Assembly: GCF_000564855.1 (NCBI RefSeq)
Contig: NZ_AYXG01000155.1
Location: forward strand, 1-63,948
DNA: 63,948 nt
Origin: Actinokineospora spheciospongiae
GTDB lineage: Bacteria > Actinomycetota > Actinomycetes > Mycobacteriales > Pseudonocardiaceae
Reading direction: 5' to 3'
Every line of letters starts with the position of its first letter. Positions within the stretch are counted from its first letter, which is position 1. Below the pieces are notes generated by a model, which did not search any database, was not told where the DNA came from, and was given only the letters and a program-made list of their open reading frames with translations. The position numbers and the translations under genes are program-made. Positions 36,121 through 44,975 of the stretch are shown piece by piece.

Positions 36121-36741
36121 ATGGCGAAGTACTTCGACATCCACCCCGACAACCCGCAGCGCCGAGCGATCGGCCAGGTCGTGGACCTGCTCAACCAGGG
36201 TGGACTCATCGCCTACCCCACCGACTCCTGCTACGCCCTCGGCTGCGCGCTGGGCAACCGGGACGCCATCGAGCGGATTCGGCAGATCCGCAAGTTGGAC
36301 GAGAACCACCACTTCACGCTGATGTGCCGGGACTTCGCCCAGCTCGGGCAGTTCGTGCACGTCGGCAACGCCGTCTTCCGCGCCGTGAAGGCCGCCACGC
36401 CGGGGAGTTACACCTTCATCCTGCCCGCGACCAAGGAGGTGCCGCGGCGGTTGATGCACCCGAAGAAGAAGACCGTGGGGGCGCGGATTCCCGACCACGT
36501 GGTGACGCAGGCGATCCTGGCCGAGTTGGGGGAGCCGTTGCTGTCGACCACGCTGCTCATCCCGGGTGAGGCGGAGCCGATGGTGCAGGGGTGGGAGATC
36601 AAGGAGGAACTGGACCACGTCGTCGACGCGGTGATCGACTCGGGGGAGTGCGGGACGGTGCCGACGACTGTGATCGACTTCTCCGACGACGTGGCCGAGG
36701 TCGTCCGGGTGGGGGCTGGGGACGTGAGCCGGTTCGAGTAG
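36121..36741 (+). CDS. Sua5/YciO/TsaC-family threonylcarbamoyl-AMP synthase-like protein
   Basis: 206 residues, YciO-like branch. Hallmarks are GGLIAYPTDSCYALGCALGN, IRQIRKLDENHHFTLMCRDFAQLGQFVHV, PGSYTFILPATKEVPRRLMHPKKKTVGARIPDH and a closing SGECGTVPTTVIDFS. The family binds ATP, threonine and bicarbonate for the tRNA t6A modification. YciO members, which this resembles in the HPKKKTVGARIP region, have an unsettled role. Followed by a hairpin. Confidence 0.88.
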   Translation: MAKYFDIHPDNPQRRAIGQVVDLLNQGGLIAYPTDSCYALGCALGNRDAIERIRQIRKLDENHHFTLMCRDFAQLGQFVHVGNAVFRAVKAATPGSYTFILPATKEVPRRLMHPKKKTVGARIPDHVVTQAILAELGEPLLSTTLLIPGEAEPMVQGWEIKEELDHVVDAVIDSGECGTVPTTVIDFSDDVAEVVRVGAGDVSRFE

Positions 36742-36772
36742 GCCGCGGGTGCGGTCGGAGGGCCGGACGACC

Positions 36773-36811
36773 GAACCGCCCGGGTCCGGGGGCATCGGGC
36801 TCGGGCGGTTC
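36773..36811. terminator. bidirectional terminator between the YciO-like gene and dctA
   Basis: 10-bp stem GAACCGCCCG / CGGGCGGTTC, lengthened by a GACC/GGTC pair beyond a 2-base bulge, between convergent stops. Confidence 0.65.
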
Positions 36812-36834
36812 GTTCGGTCCAACGACCGTGGCGG

Positions 36835-38211
36835 TTACTTCGATGCGGTGACCTTCTCGGGGGTCGGGTCCCGGTGGTCGGGGGCGTCGGTGGCGGGGCC
36901 GTGGCCGTCGTCGGTCATGGTGGTCTCGTCGAAGGGGGACTGGCCGGTCAGGACGCGGTTGGCCTGCTCGTGGTCGAACTCCTTGGTCCAGGTGCCCAGC
37001 AGGACCGTGGCGACGGCGTTGCCCGCGAAGTTGGTCAGCGCCCGCGCCTCAGACATGAAGCGGTCGATGCCGACGATCAGGCCCACGCCGTCGACCAGGT
37101 CGGGGCGGTGGGACTGCAGGCCGCCCGCGAGGGTGGCCAGGCCCGCGCCGGTGACGCCCGCGGCGCCCTTGGAGGCGATGATCATGAAGACCATCAGCGA
37201 GATCTGCTCGCCGACCGACAGCGGGGCGCCGGTCGCGTTGGCCACGAACAGGGTGGCCATCGTCAGGTAGATGGCGGTGCCGTCGAGGTTGAACGAGTAG
37301 CCCGTGGGCACGGTGATGCCCACGACCGGCTTGCTGACGCCCAGGTGCTCCATCTTGGCGATCAGCCGCGGCAGGGCCACCTCCGACGACGACGTGGACA
37401 GGATCAGCAGGAACTCGCGGCCCAGGTAGGCCAGCAGCTTGAACAGGTTGATCCGGGTCACCAGCCACAGCAGGCCACCGAGGACGACCGTCACGAACAG
37501 CAGGCAGGTCAGGTAGAAGCCGAGCATGATGACCGCGAGGCTCTTGAGCGCCGTCAACCCGGTCTCGCCGACCACCGCCGCCATCGCGCCGAACGCGCCG
37601 ACCGGGGCCACCCACATGATCATCGACAGGATCTTGAAGACCAGCTTCTGGATGTGCCCGATGCCGCGCAGCACCGGCTCCCCGGTGCGGCCCATGACCT
37701 GCAGCGCGAAGCCCACCAGCAGCGCCACCAGCAGGGTTTGCAGCACCTCGCCCTCGGTGAACGCCGAGACCAGCGTGGTCGGGATGATGCCCAGCAGGAA
37801 CTGGGTGGTGCTCGCCGCCTCGCCGACCTGGGCCTCGCCCTTGGCCGCGACCGCCTCGGTGAGCTGCAGGCCGTCACCCGGGTGCAGGAGGTTGCCGACG
37901 ACCAGGCCGATGGCCAGCGCCACCGTCGACATCGCCAGGAAGTAGACCAGCGCCAGCCCGCCCACCTTGCCGACGGCCTTGGCCTTGGCCACCGAGCCGA
38001 CGCCGAGCACGATCGTGCAGAAGATGATCGGGCTGATCATCATCTTGATCAGGTTGACGAACCCGGTGCCCACCGGCTTGAGCGCCTTGCCCAGGTCCGG
38101 GAAGATCAGGCCGACGGCGACGCCGAGCACGACGGCGACGATCACGGCGATGTACAGGTAGTGCGTCTTGTCCCGGCGCTGCGGCGGTGACGCGCTGGTG
38201 GTGGTCGACAC
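36835..38211 (-). CDS. dctA: C4-dicarboxylate:cation symporter, DctA type
   Basis: 458 residues of the DAACS family. Signatures are LIKMMISPIIFCTIVLGVGS, the serine-rich re-entrant loop STSSSEVALPRLIAKMEHLG, PTGYSFNLDGTAIYLTMATLFVA, and FMIIASKGAAGVTGAGL with the second loop. ATG 38211. Takes up succinate, fumarate and malate with protons or sodium. The divergent DcuS/DcuR-like kinase and regulator probably control it in response to external dicarboxylate. A hydrophilic tail of about 40 residues follows the last helix. Confidence 0.93.
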   Translation of the reverse strand: MSTTTSASPPQRRDKTHYLYIAVIVAVVLGVAVGLIFPDLGKALKPVGTGFVNLIKMMISPIIFCTIVLGVGSVAKAKAVGKVGGLALVYFLAMSTVALAIGLVVGNLLHPGDGLQLTEAVAAKGEAQVGEAASTTQFLLGIIPTTLVSAFTEGEVLQTLLVALLVGFALQVMGRTGEPVLRGIGHIQKLVFKILSMIMWVAPVGAFGAMAAVVGETGLTALKSLAVIMLGFYLTCLLFVTVVLGGLLWLVTRINLFKLLAYLGREFLLILSTSSSEVALPRLIAKMEHLGVSKPVVGITVPTGYSFNLDGTAIYLTMATLFVANATGAPLSVGEQISLMVFMIIASKGAAGVTGAGLATLAGGLQSHRPDLVDGVGLIVGIDRFMSEARALTNFAGNAVATVLLGTWTKEFDHEQANRVLTGQSPFDETTMTDDGHGPATDAPDHRDPTPEKVTASK

Positions 38212-38365
38212 GGGTGCCTCCTGGGGAGTCGGGCCGCGGCGGGGCGGCCCGGGGGATCGGGCTGAGAGTCCCCTGCTTTGTGTTCCAGGTCACCATTGTG
38301 TTCATTGCGTTCACGGGTCGCCGACGTTTCGCCCCGCCCGGGGGCGGTGGTGGATGCTGTCGGGC
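38212..38365. promoter_or_regulatory. divergent control region dctA / two-component system
   Basis: The only AT-richer patch here (about 38277-38322) carries three related heptamers, GTGTTCC, GTGTTCA and GCGTTCA, on one strand. Such spaced direct repeats are candidate sites for the neighbouring response regulator. No further feature seen. Confidence 0.35.
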
Positions 38366-40030
38366 ATGAGCGGGCGCAAGCAGTGGAGCCTGGCCCGGCA
38401 ACTGCTGGTGCTCCAGGTGGTGATCGTCGGGGTGCTGGTGGCCGGGGGCGCGGCGCTGGCCTGGGCGGACGTGGCCGACCGGGCCCGCGAGTCCAGCGCG
38501 GCCACGGTGGTTGCCCTGGCCAGGGCGGTCGCCGACGCGCCGTCGGTGGCGCAGGCCGTGCGCTCACCCGACCCGGCCGCGGTGTTGCAGCCCTACGCGC
38601 AGGCGGTGCTGGCCGACACCGACGTGGACTTCGTGACGATCATGGGCACCGACGGCGTCCGCTTCACCCACCCCAATCCCGCCGAGATCGGCAAGCGGTT
38701 CCTCGGCAACACCGGCGAGGCGCTGGCGGGCCGTGCCTTCACCGAGACCTACACCGGCACCCTCGGCCCGTCGGTCCGCGCGGTGGTGCCGGTGTTCGAC
38801 GCCGACCGCCGGGTGATCGCCCTGGTCAGCGCCGGGATCACGCTGGAGGCGATCAGCGCCCAGGTGGCGGGGCGGGTGCTGCCACTGCTCGGCGTCGCCG
38901 CGGTCGGGTTGCTCGCGGGCGCCGTCGGCACCTACCTGGTGAGCAGGCGGCTGCGCAGGCAGACCGGGGGACTGGCCCCCGCCCGGCTCGGCCAGGTGAT
39001 CGAGTACCACGAGGCGATCCTGCACTCGGTCCGCGAGGGCCTGGTCCTCGTCGGCCCGGACCACCGGGTGACCCTGTGCAACGACGGCGTGCGCGCCCTG
39101 CTCGACCTGCCCGCCGACGCCGAGGGCAGGCGGGTCGACGAGCTTGGCCTGCCGGACGCGCTGACCGCCCGGCTGCTCGCGGCCACCGAGATGCGCGACG
39201 AGCTGCACCTCACCGACACCCGGGTCCTGGTGGTCAACTCCTCCGCCGTGCGCTTCTCCGGCCGCGACCTGGGCAGCGTGGTGACCATCCGCGACCGCAC
39301 CGACCTCCAGGCCCTGACCGGGGAGCTGGACTCCGTGCGCGGCTTCGCCGAGTCGCTGCGCTCGCAGGCGCACGAGGCGGCGAACCGGCTGCACACGGTG
39401 GTGTCGCTGGTCGAACTCGGCCGCGGCGCCGAGGCCGTCGAGTTCGCCACCGGCGAGCTGGCCATCGCCCAGCGGCTGACCGACCGGGTGGTGGCCGCGG
39501 TCGCCGAGCCGGTGCTGGCCGCGCTGCTGCTGGGCAAGGCCGCCGAGGCCAGCGAGCGCGGCGTCGAGCTGGTCGTCTCCCCGGACACCGAGATCGCCGA
39601 CAGCGCCCTCGGCGCCGGGACCGACGAGCCGCCCACCCCCCGCGACCTGGTGACCATCCTGGGCAACCTGATCGACAACGCCGTCGACGCCGCCGTGGAG
39701 GGCGCCGCCGCGGCCAGGCCCACCGTGCACGTCTCCGCCCGCACCACCCCGGACGAGCTGGTGCTCCGCGTCGCCGACTCCGGGCCGGGCCTGCCGGACG
39801 TGCCCAGCGCGTTCCGCCGCGGCTTCTCCACCAAGGCGGGCGCGGACGGCCGCGGCCTCGGCTTGGCGCTGGTCGGGCAGGCGGTCCGGCGGGCGGGCGG
39901 GACGATCGAGGTGGGCCGGGCGGGTGGGTCGGGTGATGTGGACGAGTCGAGTGGAATCGATGAGATGGGTGAGGCGGATCGCGGCGGAGCGGTGTTCACC
40001 GTGCGGCTGCCGCTGCGGGGGCGCTCGTGA
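38366..40030 (+). CDS. DcuS/CitA-type sensor histidine kinase
   Basis: 554 residues. Helix 1 (LVLQVVIVGVLVAGGAALAW) and helix 2 (about 170-190) enclose a periplasmic PAS-like ligand domain with VDFVTIMGTDGVRFTHPNPAEIGKRFLGNTGEAL, the pattern of the DcuS/CitA citrate- and dicarboxylate-binding fold. A cytoplasmic PAS and an H-box (SQAHEAANRLHTVVSLVELG) follow. The HATPase ends the protein (NLIDNAVDA, SGPGLP, GRGLGLALV). ATG 38366 chosen; ATG 38354 is possible. Overlaps the regulator gene by four bases. Confidence 0.9.
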   Translation: MSGRKQWSLARQLLVLQVVIVGVLVAGGAALAWADVADRARESSAATVVALARAVADAPSVAQAVRSPDPAAVLQPYAQAVLADTDVDFVTIMGTDGVRFTHPNPAEIGKRFLGNTGEALAGRAFTETYTGTLGPSVRAVVPVFDADRRVIALVSAGITLEAISAQVAGRVLPLLGVAAVGLLAGAVGTYLVSRRLRRQTGGLAPARLGQVIEYHEAILHSVREGLVLVGPDHRVTLCNDGVRALLDLPADAEGRRVDELGLPDALTARLLAATEMRDELHLTDTRVLVVNSSAVRFSGRDLGSVVTIRDRTDLQALTGELDSVRGFAESLRSQAHEAANRLHTVVSLVELGRGAEAVEFATGELAIAQRLTDRVVAAVAEPVLAALLLGKAAEASERGVELVVSPDTEIADSALGAGTDEPPTPRDLVTILGNLIDNAVDAAVEGAAAARPTVHVSARTTPDELVLRVADSGPGLPDVPSAFRRGFSTKAGADGRGLGLALVGQAVRRAGGTIEVGRAGGSGDVDESSGIDEMGEADRGGAVFTVRLPLRGRS

Positions 40031-40701
40031 TCGACGTGCTGGTGGTGGAGGACAACCCGGTCGCGGCCGACGCGCACCGCCTCTACGTCGACCGGGTGCC
40101 CGGCTTCCGCGTGGTCGGGGTGACCCACTCCGGCCGGGACGCGCTGCGCGCGCTGGAGTCCACCGCGGTCGACCTGGTGCTGCTGGACCTGTACCTGCCC
40201 GACGCGCACGGCCTCGACGTGGTGCGGGCCATGCGCGGCGTGGGGCACCCGGCGGACGTGATCACCGTGACCTCCGCCCGCGACCTGACCGTGGTGCGGA
40301 CCGCGGTGTCGCTGGGCGTGGTGCAGTACCTGCTCAAGCCGTTCACCTTCGCCACCCTGCGCGACAAGCTGACCGCCTACGCCCGCTTCCGGGCCCAGGA
40401 CGGCGAGGCCGCGGGCCAGGCCGAGGTGGACGGGGTGTTCGGGTCGCTGCGCGGCTCGGAGAACCTGACCCTGCCCAAGGGGATGAGCGGCGAGACGCTG
40501 GACGCGGTCCTCGCCGCCCTGCGCGCCGCCCCCGACGGCCTCTCCGCCGCGGCGGCGGGGGAGAGGGTCGGGGCGTCGCGGGTGACCGCCCGCCGCTACC
40601 TGGAGTACCTGGCGGACAACGCGCTGGCGGTGCGCAAGCCGCAGTACGGGGCGGTCGGGCGGCCGGAGGTCTGGTACCGGCTCAGTACACCGGCCCGGTG
40701 A
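40027..40701 (+). CDS. CitB/DcuR-type response regulator
   Basis: 224 residues. The receiver domain has VVEDN at the start, the phosphorylation Asp in LVLLDLYLPD, TSAR and the Lys in LLKPFTF. The C-terminal winged-helix (GLSAAAAGERVGASRVTARRYLEYL) is the usual CitB/DcuR effector. Co-transcribed with the kinase (GTGA overlap). Target is probably dctA across the divergent region. Its 3' end overlaps the convergent DUF1844 gene by 20 bases. Confidence 0.9.
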   Translation: MIDVLVVEDNPVAADAHRLYVDRVPGFRVVGVTHSGRDALRALESTAVDLVLLDLYLPDAHGLDVVRAMRGVGHPADVITVTSARDLTVVRTAVSLGVVQYLLKPFTFATLRDKLTAYARFRAQDGEAAGQAEVDGVFGSLRGSENLTLPKGMSGETLDAVLAALRAAPDGLSAAAAGERVGASRVTARRYLEYLADNALAVRKPQYGAVGRPEVWYRLSTPAR

Positions 40702-41041
40702 ACTTCTCGCCCGGCCCCTGACCGGGGGCGTCGGGGAACGCCGAGCCCTCGCGGAAGGCCTTCTGGAGCCCCTGCAGGCCGTCGCGGATCGGGGCGGCGT
40801 GCGGGCCGAGGTACTCGGCGGAGGCGGTGACCAGCCCGGCCAGGGCGGTGATCAGCCGCCGGGCCTCGTCGAGGTCGCGGTGCGGGCTGGTGTCCGGGTC
40901 GGCGTCGGCCAGCCCGAGCCGCTCCGCGGCGGCCGACATCAGCATCAGCGCCGATCGGCTGATGACCTCGACGCTGGGAATGTCGGCCAGCTCGCGGGTG
41001 TTGGACTGGGTGTCACCGGGGGTGGCAGATGCTTCGCTCAC
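40682..41041 (-). CDS. DUF1844 family protein
   Basis: 119 residues. The core SVEVISRSALMLMSAAAERLGL and the segment LDEARRLITALAGLVTASAEYLGPHAAPIRDGLQGLQ define DUF1844, a small cytoplasmic protein conserved next to infC in many actinomycetes. Role unknown. It is divergent from the infC leader, sharing a short promoter region. Confidence 0.88.
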   Translation of the reverse strand: MSEASATPGDTQSNTRELADIPSVEVISRSALMLMSAAAERLGLADADPDTSPHRDLDEARRLITALAGLVTASAEYLGPHAAPIRDGLQGLQKAFREGSAFPDAPGQGPGEKFTGPVY

Positions 41042-41335
41042 GGTCTGCTACCCTTGCACGTGCGACCAGCCCCCGTTTGCGCGGGGGCGGCAAAGTGGAG
41101 CCCCCGCTCCCACCCGAGTCACCGAACCAGGAGGCCGGGTCCGGTTGCCACGATCCTTCGCGGGGTCATGGTGTACCCGACTGCTCTTGACGTCGGGGAT
41201 CGGTAGGAAGCGGGCCCCACGCCGGACACGGCGGCGGGGCCCATCGCTGTTGTAGGGGACCTCACGCGCCGCGCACGGGCCGACCCACCAGGGTCGGCAC
41301 GCAGTACGACCAGGCATTTTGACCGAGGAGGCCCC
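41042..41335 (+). promoter_or_regulatory. structured leader of the infC-rpmI-rplT operon
   Basis: A TACCCT -10-like box (41049-41054) is followed by about 270 bases with three clean stems: 41069-41075/41082-41088, 41212-41218/41236-41242, and GCCGACCC/GGGTCGGC at 41279-41286/41291-41298. Operons of this kind are commonly controlled by L20 or IF3 binding their leader. The stems are seen in the sequence; the control is inferred, and no Rfam class was recognised. Confidence 0.5.
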
Positions 41336-41941
41336 ATCAGCACGGAGACACGCATCAACGACCGCATCCGGGTGCCGGAGGTCCGACTCGTCGGGCCGAA
41401 CGGCGAGCAGGTCGGCATCGTCCGCATCGAGGACGCGCTGCGCCTGGCCCTGGAAGCGGATCTTGATCTCGTCGAGGTCGCACCCCAGGCCCGCCCGCCC
41501 GTCTGCAAGCTCATGGACTTCGGGAAGTTCAAGTACGAGAGCGCGCAGAAGGCCCGCGAGTCCCGGCGCAACCAGGTGCTCACCGTCATCAAGGAGCAGA
41601 AGCTCCGGCCGAAGATCGACTCCCACGACTACGAGACCAAGAAGCGCAACGTCGTGCGCTTCCTCGAGCACGGGAACAAGGTCAAGGTCACCATCATGTT
41701 CCGCGGTCGCGAGCAGTCCCGCCCCGAGCTGGGGTTCCGGCTGCTGCAGCGCCTCGCCGAGGACGTGGAGGAGCTGGGCTTCGTGGAGTCGTCCGCCAAG
41801 CAGGACGGCCGCAACATGATCATGGTGTTGGCACCGCACAAGAACCTGAAGCCCAAGCCGAAGGTGACCTCGGACTCCGATGAGCCCAGCGGGGACTCCC
41901 CGGATTCCCCGGACACCCCGGAGAACACCACCGCGGAGTGA
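41336..41941 (+). CDS. infC: translation initiation factor IF-3
   Basis: 201 residues. The family N-terminus [26 protein letters not shown] is in frame only if translation begins at the AUC codon 41336, five bases after GAGGAGG (41325-41331). The next canonical start (GTG 41372) would lose 12 conserved residues. A rare start codon is the known means by which IF-3 restrains its own synthesis, as in E. coli (AUU). IF-3 keeps 30S subunits free and checks the start codon. The C-terminus is an acidic, Ser/Pro-rich tail. Confidence 0.93.
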   Translation: MSTETRINDRIRVPEVRLVGPNGEQVGIVRIEDALRLALEADLDLVEVAPQARPPVCKLMDFGKFKYESAQKARESRRNQVLTVIKEQKLRPKIDSHDYETKKRNVVRFLEHGNKVKVTIMFRGREQSRPELGFRLLQRLAEDVEELGFVESSAKQDGRNMIMVLAPHKNLKPKPKVTSDSDEPSGDSPDSPDTPENTTAE

Positions 41942-42037
41942 CCGGGCCGGGGTTCCCCCGGTCGAACCACACCACGCCTGCCGCCCCGGCGAAGCACCAC
42001 CCGTCCGGGGCGGCTCGATGACGAGGATCTGAACACC

Positions 42038-42232
42038 ATGCCGAAGATGAAGACCCACTCCGGGACCTCCAAGCGCATCCGGGTCACCGGGAAGGGCAAG
42101 CTTCGCCGCCAGCAGGCGGGCCTCCGCCACAAGCTGGAGAAGAAGCCGACGACGCTGACCCGCAGGCTCTCCGGCACCGCCGAGGTCGCCAAGCCGGACG
42201 TCGCCCGCCTGAAGCGCCTGCTCGGCCGCTGA
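42038..42232 (+). CDS. rpmI: 50S ribosomal protein L35
   Basis: 64 residues, full length ([21 protein letters not shown] ... KRLLGR). Lies between infC and rplT, as in most bacteria. Confidence 0.96.
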   Translation: MPKMKTHSGTSKRIRVTGKGKLRRQQAGLRHKLEKKPTTLTRRLSGTAEVAKPDVARLKRLLGR

Positions 42233-42294
42233 GGCACCCTCCCCCCTGACCACCAGGGCCGCACCACGGCCCACTAGATCGACAGGACGGACCC

Positions 42295-42672
42295 GTGGCA
42301 CGCGTCAAGCGGGCAGTGAACGCCCAAAAGAAGCGCCGCACGACCCTCGAGCTCGCCAGCGGCTACCGCGGCCAGCGCTCGCGGCTCTACCGCAAGGCCA
42401 AGGAGCAGGTGCTCCACTCGCTCAACTACGCCTACCGGGACCGCCGCGCCCGCAAGGGTGACTTCCGCAAGCTGTGGATTCAGCGGATCAACGCCGCTGC
42501 CCGCCAGAACGGCATGAGCTACAACCGCTTCATCGAGGGCCTGCGGGTCGGCGGTGTCGAGGTCGACCGCAAGATCCTCGCCGAGCTCGCGGTGAGCGAC
42601 CCGACCGCGTTCACCGCGCTGGTCGAACTGGCCCGCGCCAACGCGGGCACCCAGGGCAAGGCCGCTTCCTGA
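42295..42672 (+). CDS. rplT: 50S ribosomal protein L20
   Basis: 125 residues starting at GTG ([37 protein letters not shown]). Binds 23S rRNA early in assembly and may repress this operon through the leader. The stop overlaps the probable start of the rRNA methyltransferase gene. Confidence 0.96.
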   Translation: MARVKRAVNAQKKRRTTLELASGYRGQRSRLYRKAKEQVLHSLNYAYRDRRARKGDFRKLWIQRINAAARQNGMSYNRFIEGLRVGGVEVDRKILAELAVSDPTAFTALVELARANAGTQGKAAS

Positions 42673-43496
42673 GCACGCGCTTCCCGCGACCCGGGGCTGA
42701 TCCGTTCACCGAGCGGACGCCCCGGGTCGCTGCCGCTCGCGCCCTGACCAAGCGGGCGGGCCGGGAGAAGGCGGGCCGCTTCCTGGCCGAGGGCGCCCAG
42801 GCCGTGCGCGAGGCGCTGGCCTACGGGACGGTCCACGAGGTCTTCGCCACCGAGGCCGGGGCCGCCCGCAACACCGAGATCCTGCAGCGCGCCGACGAAC
42901 TGCGCCTGCCGATCTCCCTGGTGACCGACAAGGCCGCGTCCGGCCTGTCGGAGACGATCACCCCGCAGGGCATCCTCGCCGTCTGCGACCTGCTCGACAC
43001 CCCCGTGGCCGACGCCCTCTCCGGTGACCCCGCGCTGGTCGCCGTGCTGGTGGGCGTCGCCGACCCGGGCAACGCCGGGACGGTGACCAGGGTGGCCGAC
43101 GCCGCCGGGGCCAACGCCGTGCTGTTCGCCGGGGACACCGTCGACCCGCACAACGGCAAGTGCGTCCGGGCGTCCACCGGCAGCGTGTTCCACCTCCCGC
43201 TGGCGCGCTCGCGCGACACCGCCGACGTGTTCGCCCGGTGCCGGGCCGCGGGCCTGCGCCTGGTCGCCGCCGACGGCCACGCCGAGGTGGACCTCGACGA
43301 CTCGATCGACACCGGCGCCCTGCGCGCCCCCACGGCGTGGGTGTTCGGCAGCGAGGCCCACGGCCTGCCGGAGGAGATTCTGTCCGCTGTGGACGACGTG
43401 GTGAAGGTGCCGCTGTACGGCGCGGCGGAGAGCCTCAACCTCGGCACCGCCGCCGCGGTGTGCCTCTACGCCTCCGCCCGCGCCCAGCGCCACTGA
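42669..43496 (+). CDS. SpoU/TrmH-family RNA 2'-O-methyltransferase
   Basis: About 275 residues. The N-terminal substrate domain ([22 protein letters not shown]) is followed by the SPOUT knot: [56 protein letters not shown] and [16 protein letters not shown]. Methylates a ribose in rRNA or tRNA; thiostrepton-resistance-type enzymes belong here. No ATG or GTG fits the conserved N-terminus. A CTG at 42669, overlapping the rplT stop as CTGA, is the best start I see, but it is uncertain. Confidence 0.88.
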   Translation: MSTRFPRPGADPFTERTPRVAAARALTKRAGREKAGRFLAEGAQAVREALAYGTVHEVFATEAGAARNTEILQRADELRLPISLVTDKAASGLSETITPQGILAVCDLLDTPVADALSGDPALVAVLVGVADPGNAGTVTRVADAAGANAVLFAGDTVDPHNGKCVRASTGSVFHLPLARSRDTADVFARCRAAGLRLVAADGHAEVDLDDSIDTGALRAPTAWVFGSEAHGLPEEILSAVDDVVKVPLYGAAESLNLGTAAAVCLYASARAQRH

Positions 43497-43530
43497 CCTC
43501 CCGGCGCCGTCGGACCCCTGGCGCCGCTGA

Positions 43531-43565
43531 ACCCGCAGACCGCCGCCGCGGCCGTGTCTGCGGGT
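43531..43565 (+). terminator. terminator of the infC operon
   Basis: 10-bp stem ACCCGCAGAC / GTCTGCGGGT, 34 bases after the methyltransferase stop. It separates the translation operon from the metallophore-like operon. The rest of 43566-43742 is promoter and operator DNA. Confidence 0.75.
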
Positions 43566-43693
43566 GATCACCCCGTCGCCTCCGGTCGACCCGTGACTGT
43601 TTCCGGCACCCGGGTCCGGGCCCGAGGCGTTCGCCTGGACGGCCCAATCTGGATCACTCATTCGAGTGGACGCACTTGTGCCCTTTGATCGAC

Positions 43694-43706
43694 AATGATT
43701 ATCATT
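43694..43706. promoter_or_regulatory. Fur/Zur-type operator palindrome on the -10 box
   Basis: A perfect 13-base palindrome, AATGATTATCATT, the most AT-rich spot in the area. It matches the core of actinobacterial Zur sites (AATGATTTTCA-type) at 10 of 11 positions in one direction and is Fur-box-like. TATCAT inside it (43700-43705) can act as the -10, with TTGTGC at 43676-43681 as -35 (18-base spacing). Bound repressor would block transcription of the operon beginning at 43743. Confidence 0.65.
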
Positions 43707-43742
43707 CCGCCCCGATCGGACATCGCCGAGCAAGGGAGCGAC

Positions 43743-44975
43743 GTGGGGCACCTGTTGATGGTCGAGAGCTGGGTGGGGGCGATGAGCTCCCTGCTCCCGC
43801 GGGCGATCCGGGAGGCCGGGGGGCGGTTCACGTTCCTCACCCGGGACCTGCACCACTACCTGCGCTCCGCCCCCGCCACCCCCCACCCGCTGCTCGCCGC
43901 CGACAACGTCCTGACCGCGGACACCAACGACCTCGGCACCCTCCTGCCCTACCTCGAACGGGTCCACGACGTCCTGGCCTTCGACGGGGTCATCACCTCC
44001 TGCGACTACTACCTGGAGACCGCCGCCCGCATCGCGCACCACCTGCGCCTGCCCGGTCCGGACCCCGACGCCGTCGACCGCGCCTACCGCAAGGACCTGA
44101 CCCGGCAGGCGCTGCCCGACCTCGGGCCCGCGTTCGCGCTGACCGAGACCGTCGAGGCCGCCCACGCCGAGGCCGAGCGGATCGGGTACCCGGTGGTGGT
44201 CAAGCCGGTCGACCTGTGCGCGGGCATGTTCGTGCGGGTGGCCGCCAACCCGGCTGAGCTGGCGGAGGCCGTCGAGGCGATCGAGGGCTTCCCGGTCAAC
44301 GCGCGCGGGCAGCGGCGCAACCCGTTGGTGCTGCTGGAGGAATTCCTTGACGGACCCGAGTTCAGCGTGGAGACGGTGACCTCCGGCGGGAACACCCACG
44401 TGGTCGGGGTGACCGACAAGTCCGTCACCGGCTCCCCCTGGTTCGTCGAGAGTGGACACATGTTCCCGGCCGACCTGCCGGAGGAGACCACCGCGCTGAT
44501 CGCGGCGACCGCGGTGGAAGCGGTGCGGCGGCTGGGGTTGGACCGGACCGTCGCGCACACCGAGATCAAGCTGACCGCCGCGGGTCCCCGGCTGGTCGAG
44601 GTGAACCCGCGCCCGGCGGGCAACCAGATCACCGAACTGGTGCGCCGCACCACCGGGATCGACCTGCCCATGGTCTACGCGCGCCTGGCGATGGGGGAGG
44701 ACCCGGACCTGCGCCACGTCGACACCGGGGCGCGCAGCGCGGCGATCGGCTTCCTGCTGCCCGAGCGGCCCGGGACGGTCGCGGCGATCGACGGGGTGGA
44801 CGCGCTGGGGCACGGCGACGTCGTCGACTGGGCCGTCAAGCCGGTGGGGCACGAGGCCGGGCCCGCCACCAGCAACAACCACTACCTGGGCCACGTCATG
44901 GTCGTCGACCGCGGGGCGGGCGCCCGGCGGCGGGCCGAGGAACTGGTCGGCGCCCTGTCGGTGACCTACTCGTGA
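43743..44975 (+). CDS. ATP-grasp carboxylate-amine ligase (L-amino-acid ligase-like)
   Basis: 410 residues from GTG 43743 after AAGGGA; an ATG at 43695 lies inside the operator and is less likely. ATP-grasp landmarks are YPVVVKPVDLCAGMFV, LLEEFLDGPEFSVETVTSGG and the metal site TEIKLTAAGPRLVEVNPRPAGNQI. The C-terminal part fits amino-acid ligases such as BacD-like enzymes, which join two amino acids or an acid and an amine through an acyl phosphate. First gene of the operon and probably the condensing step. Substrates unknown. Confidence 0.82.
   Translation: MGHLLMVESWVGAMSSLLPRAIREAGGRFTFLTRDLHHYLRSAPATPHPLLAADNVLTADTNDLGTLLPYLERVHDVLAFDGVITSCDYYLETAARIAHHLRLPGPDPDAVDRAYRKDLTRQALPDLGPAFALTETVEAAHAEAERIGYPVVVKPVDLCAGMFVRVAANPAELAEAVEAIEGFPVNARGQRRNPLVLLEEFLDGPEFSVETVTSGGNTHVVGVTDKSVTGSPWFVESGHMFPADLPEETTALIAATAVEAVRRLGLDRTVAHTEIKLTAAGPRLVEVNPRPAGNQITELVRRTTGIDLPMVYARLAMGEDPDLRHVDTGARSAAIGFLLPERPGTVAAIDGVDALGHGDVVDWAVKPVGHEAGPATSNNHYLGHVMVVDRGAGARRRAEELVGALSVTYS

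Noticed and set aside
43695-43742. ATG at 43695 as start of the ATP-grasp gene
   Set aside because: It lies inside the operator/-10 region and has no ribosome site; GTG 43743 has AAGGGA at the right distance and starts the conserved domain.
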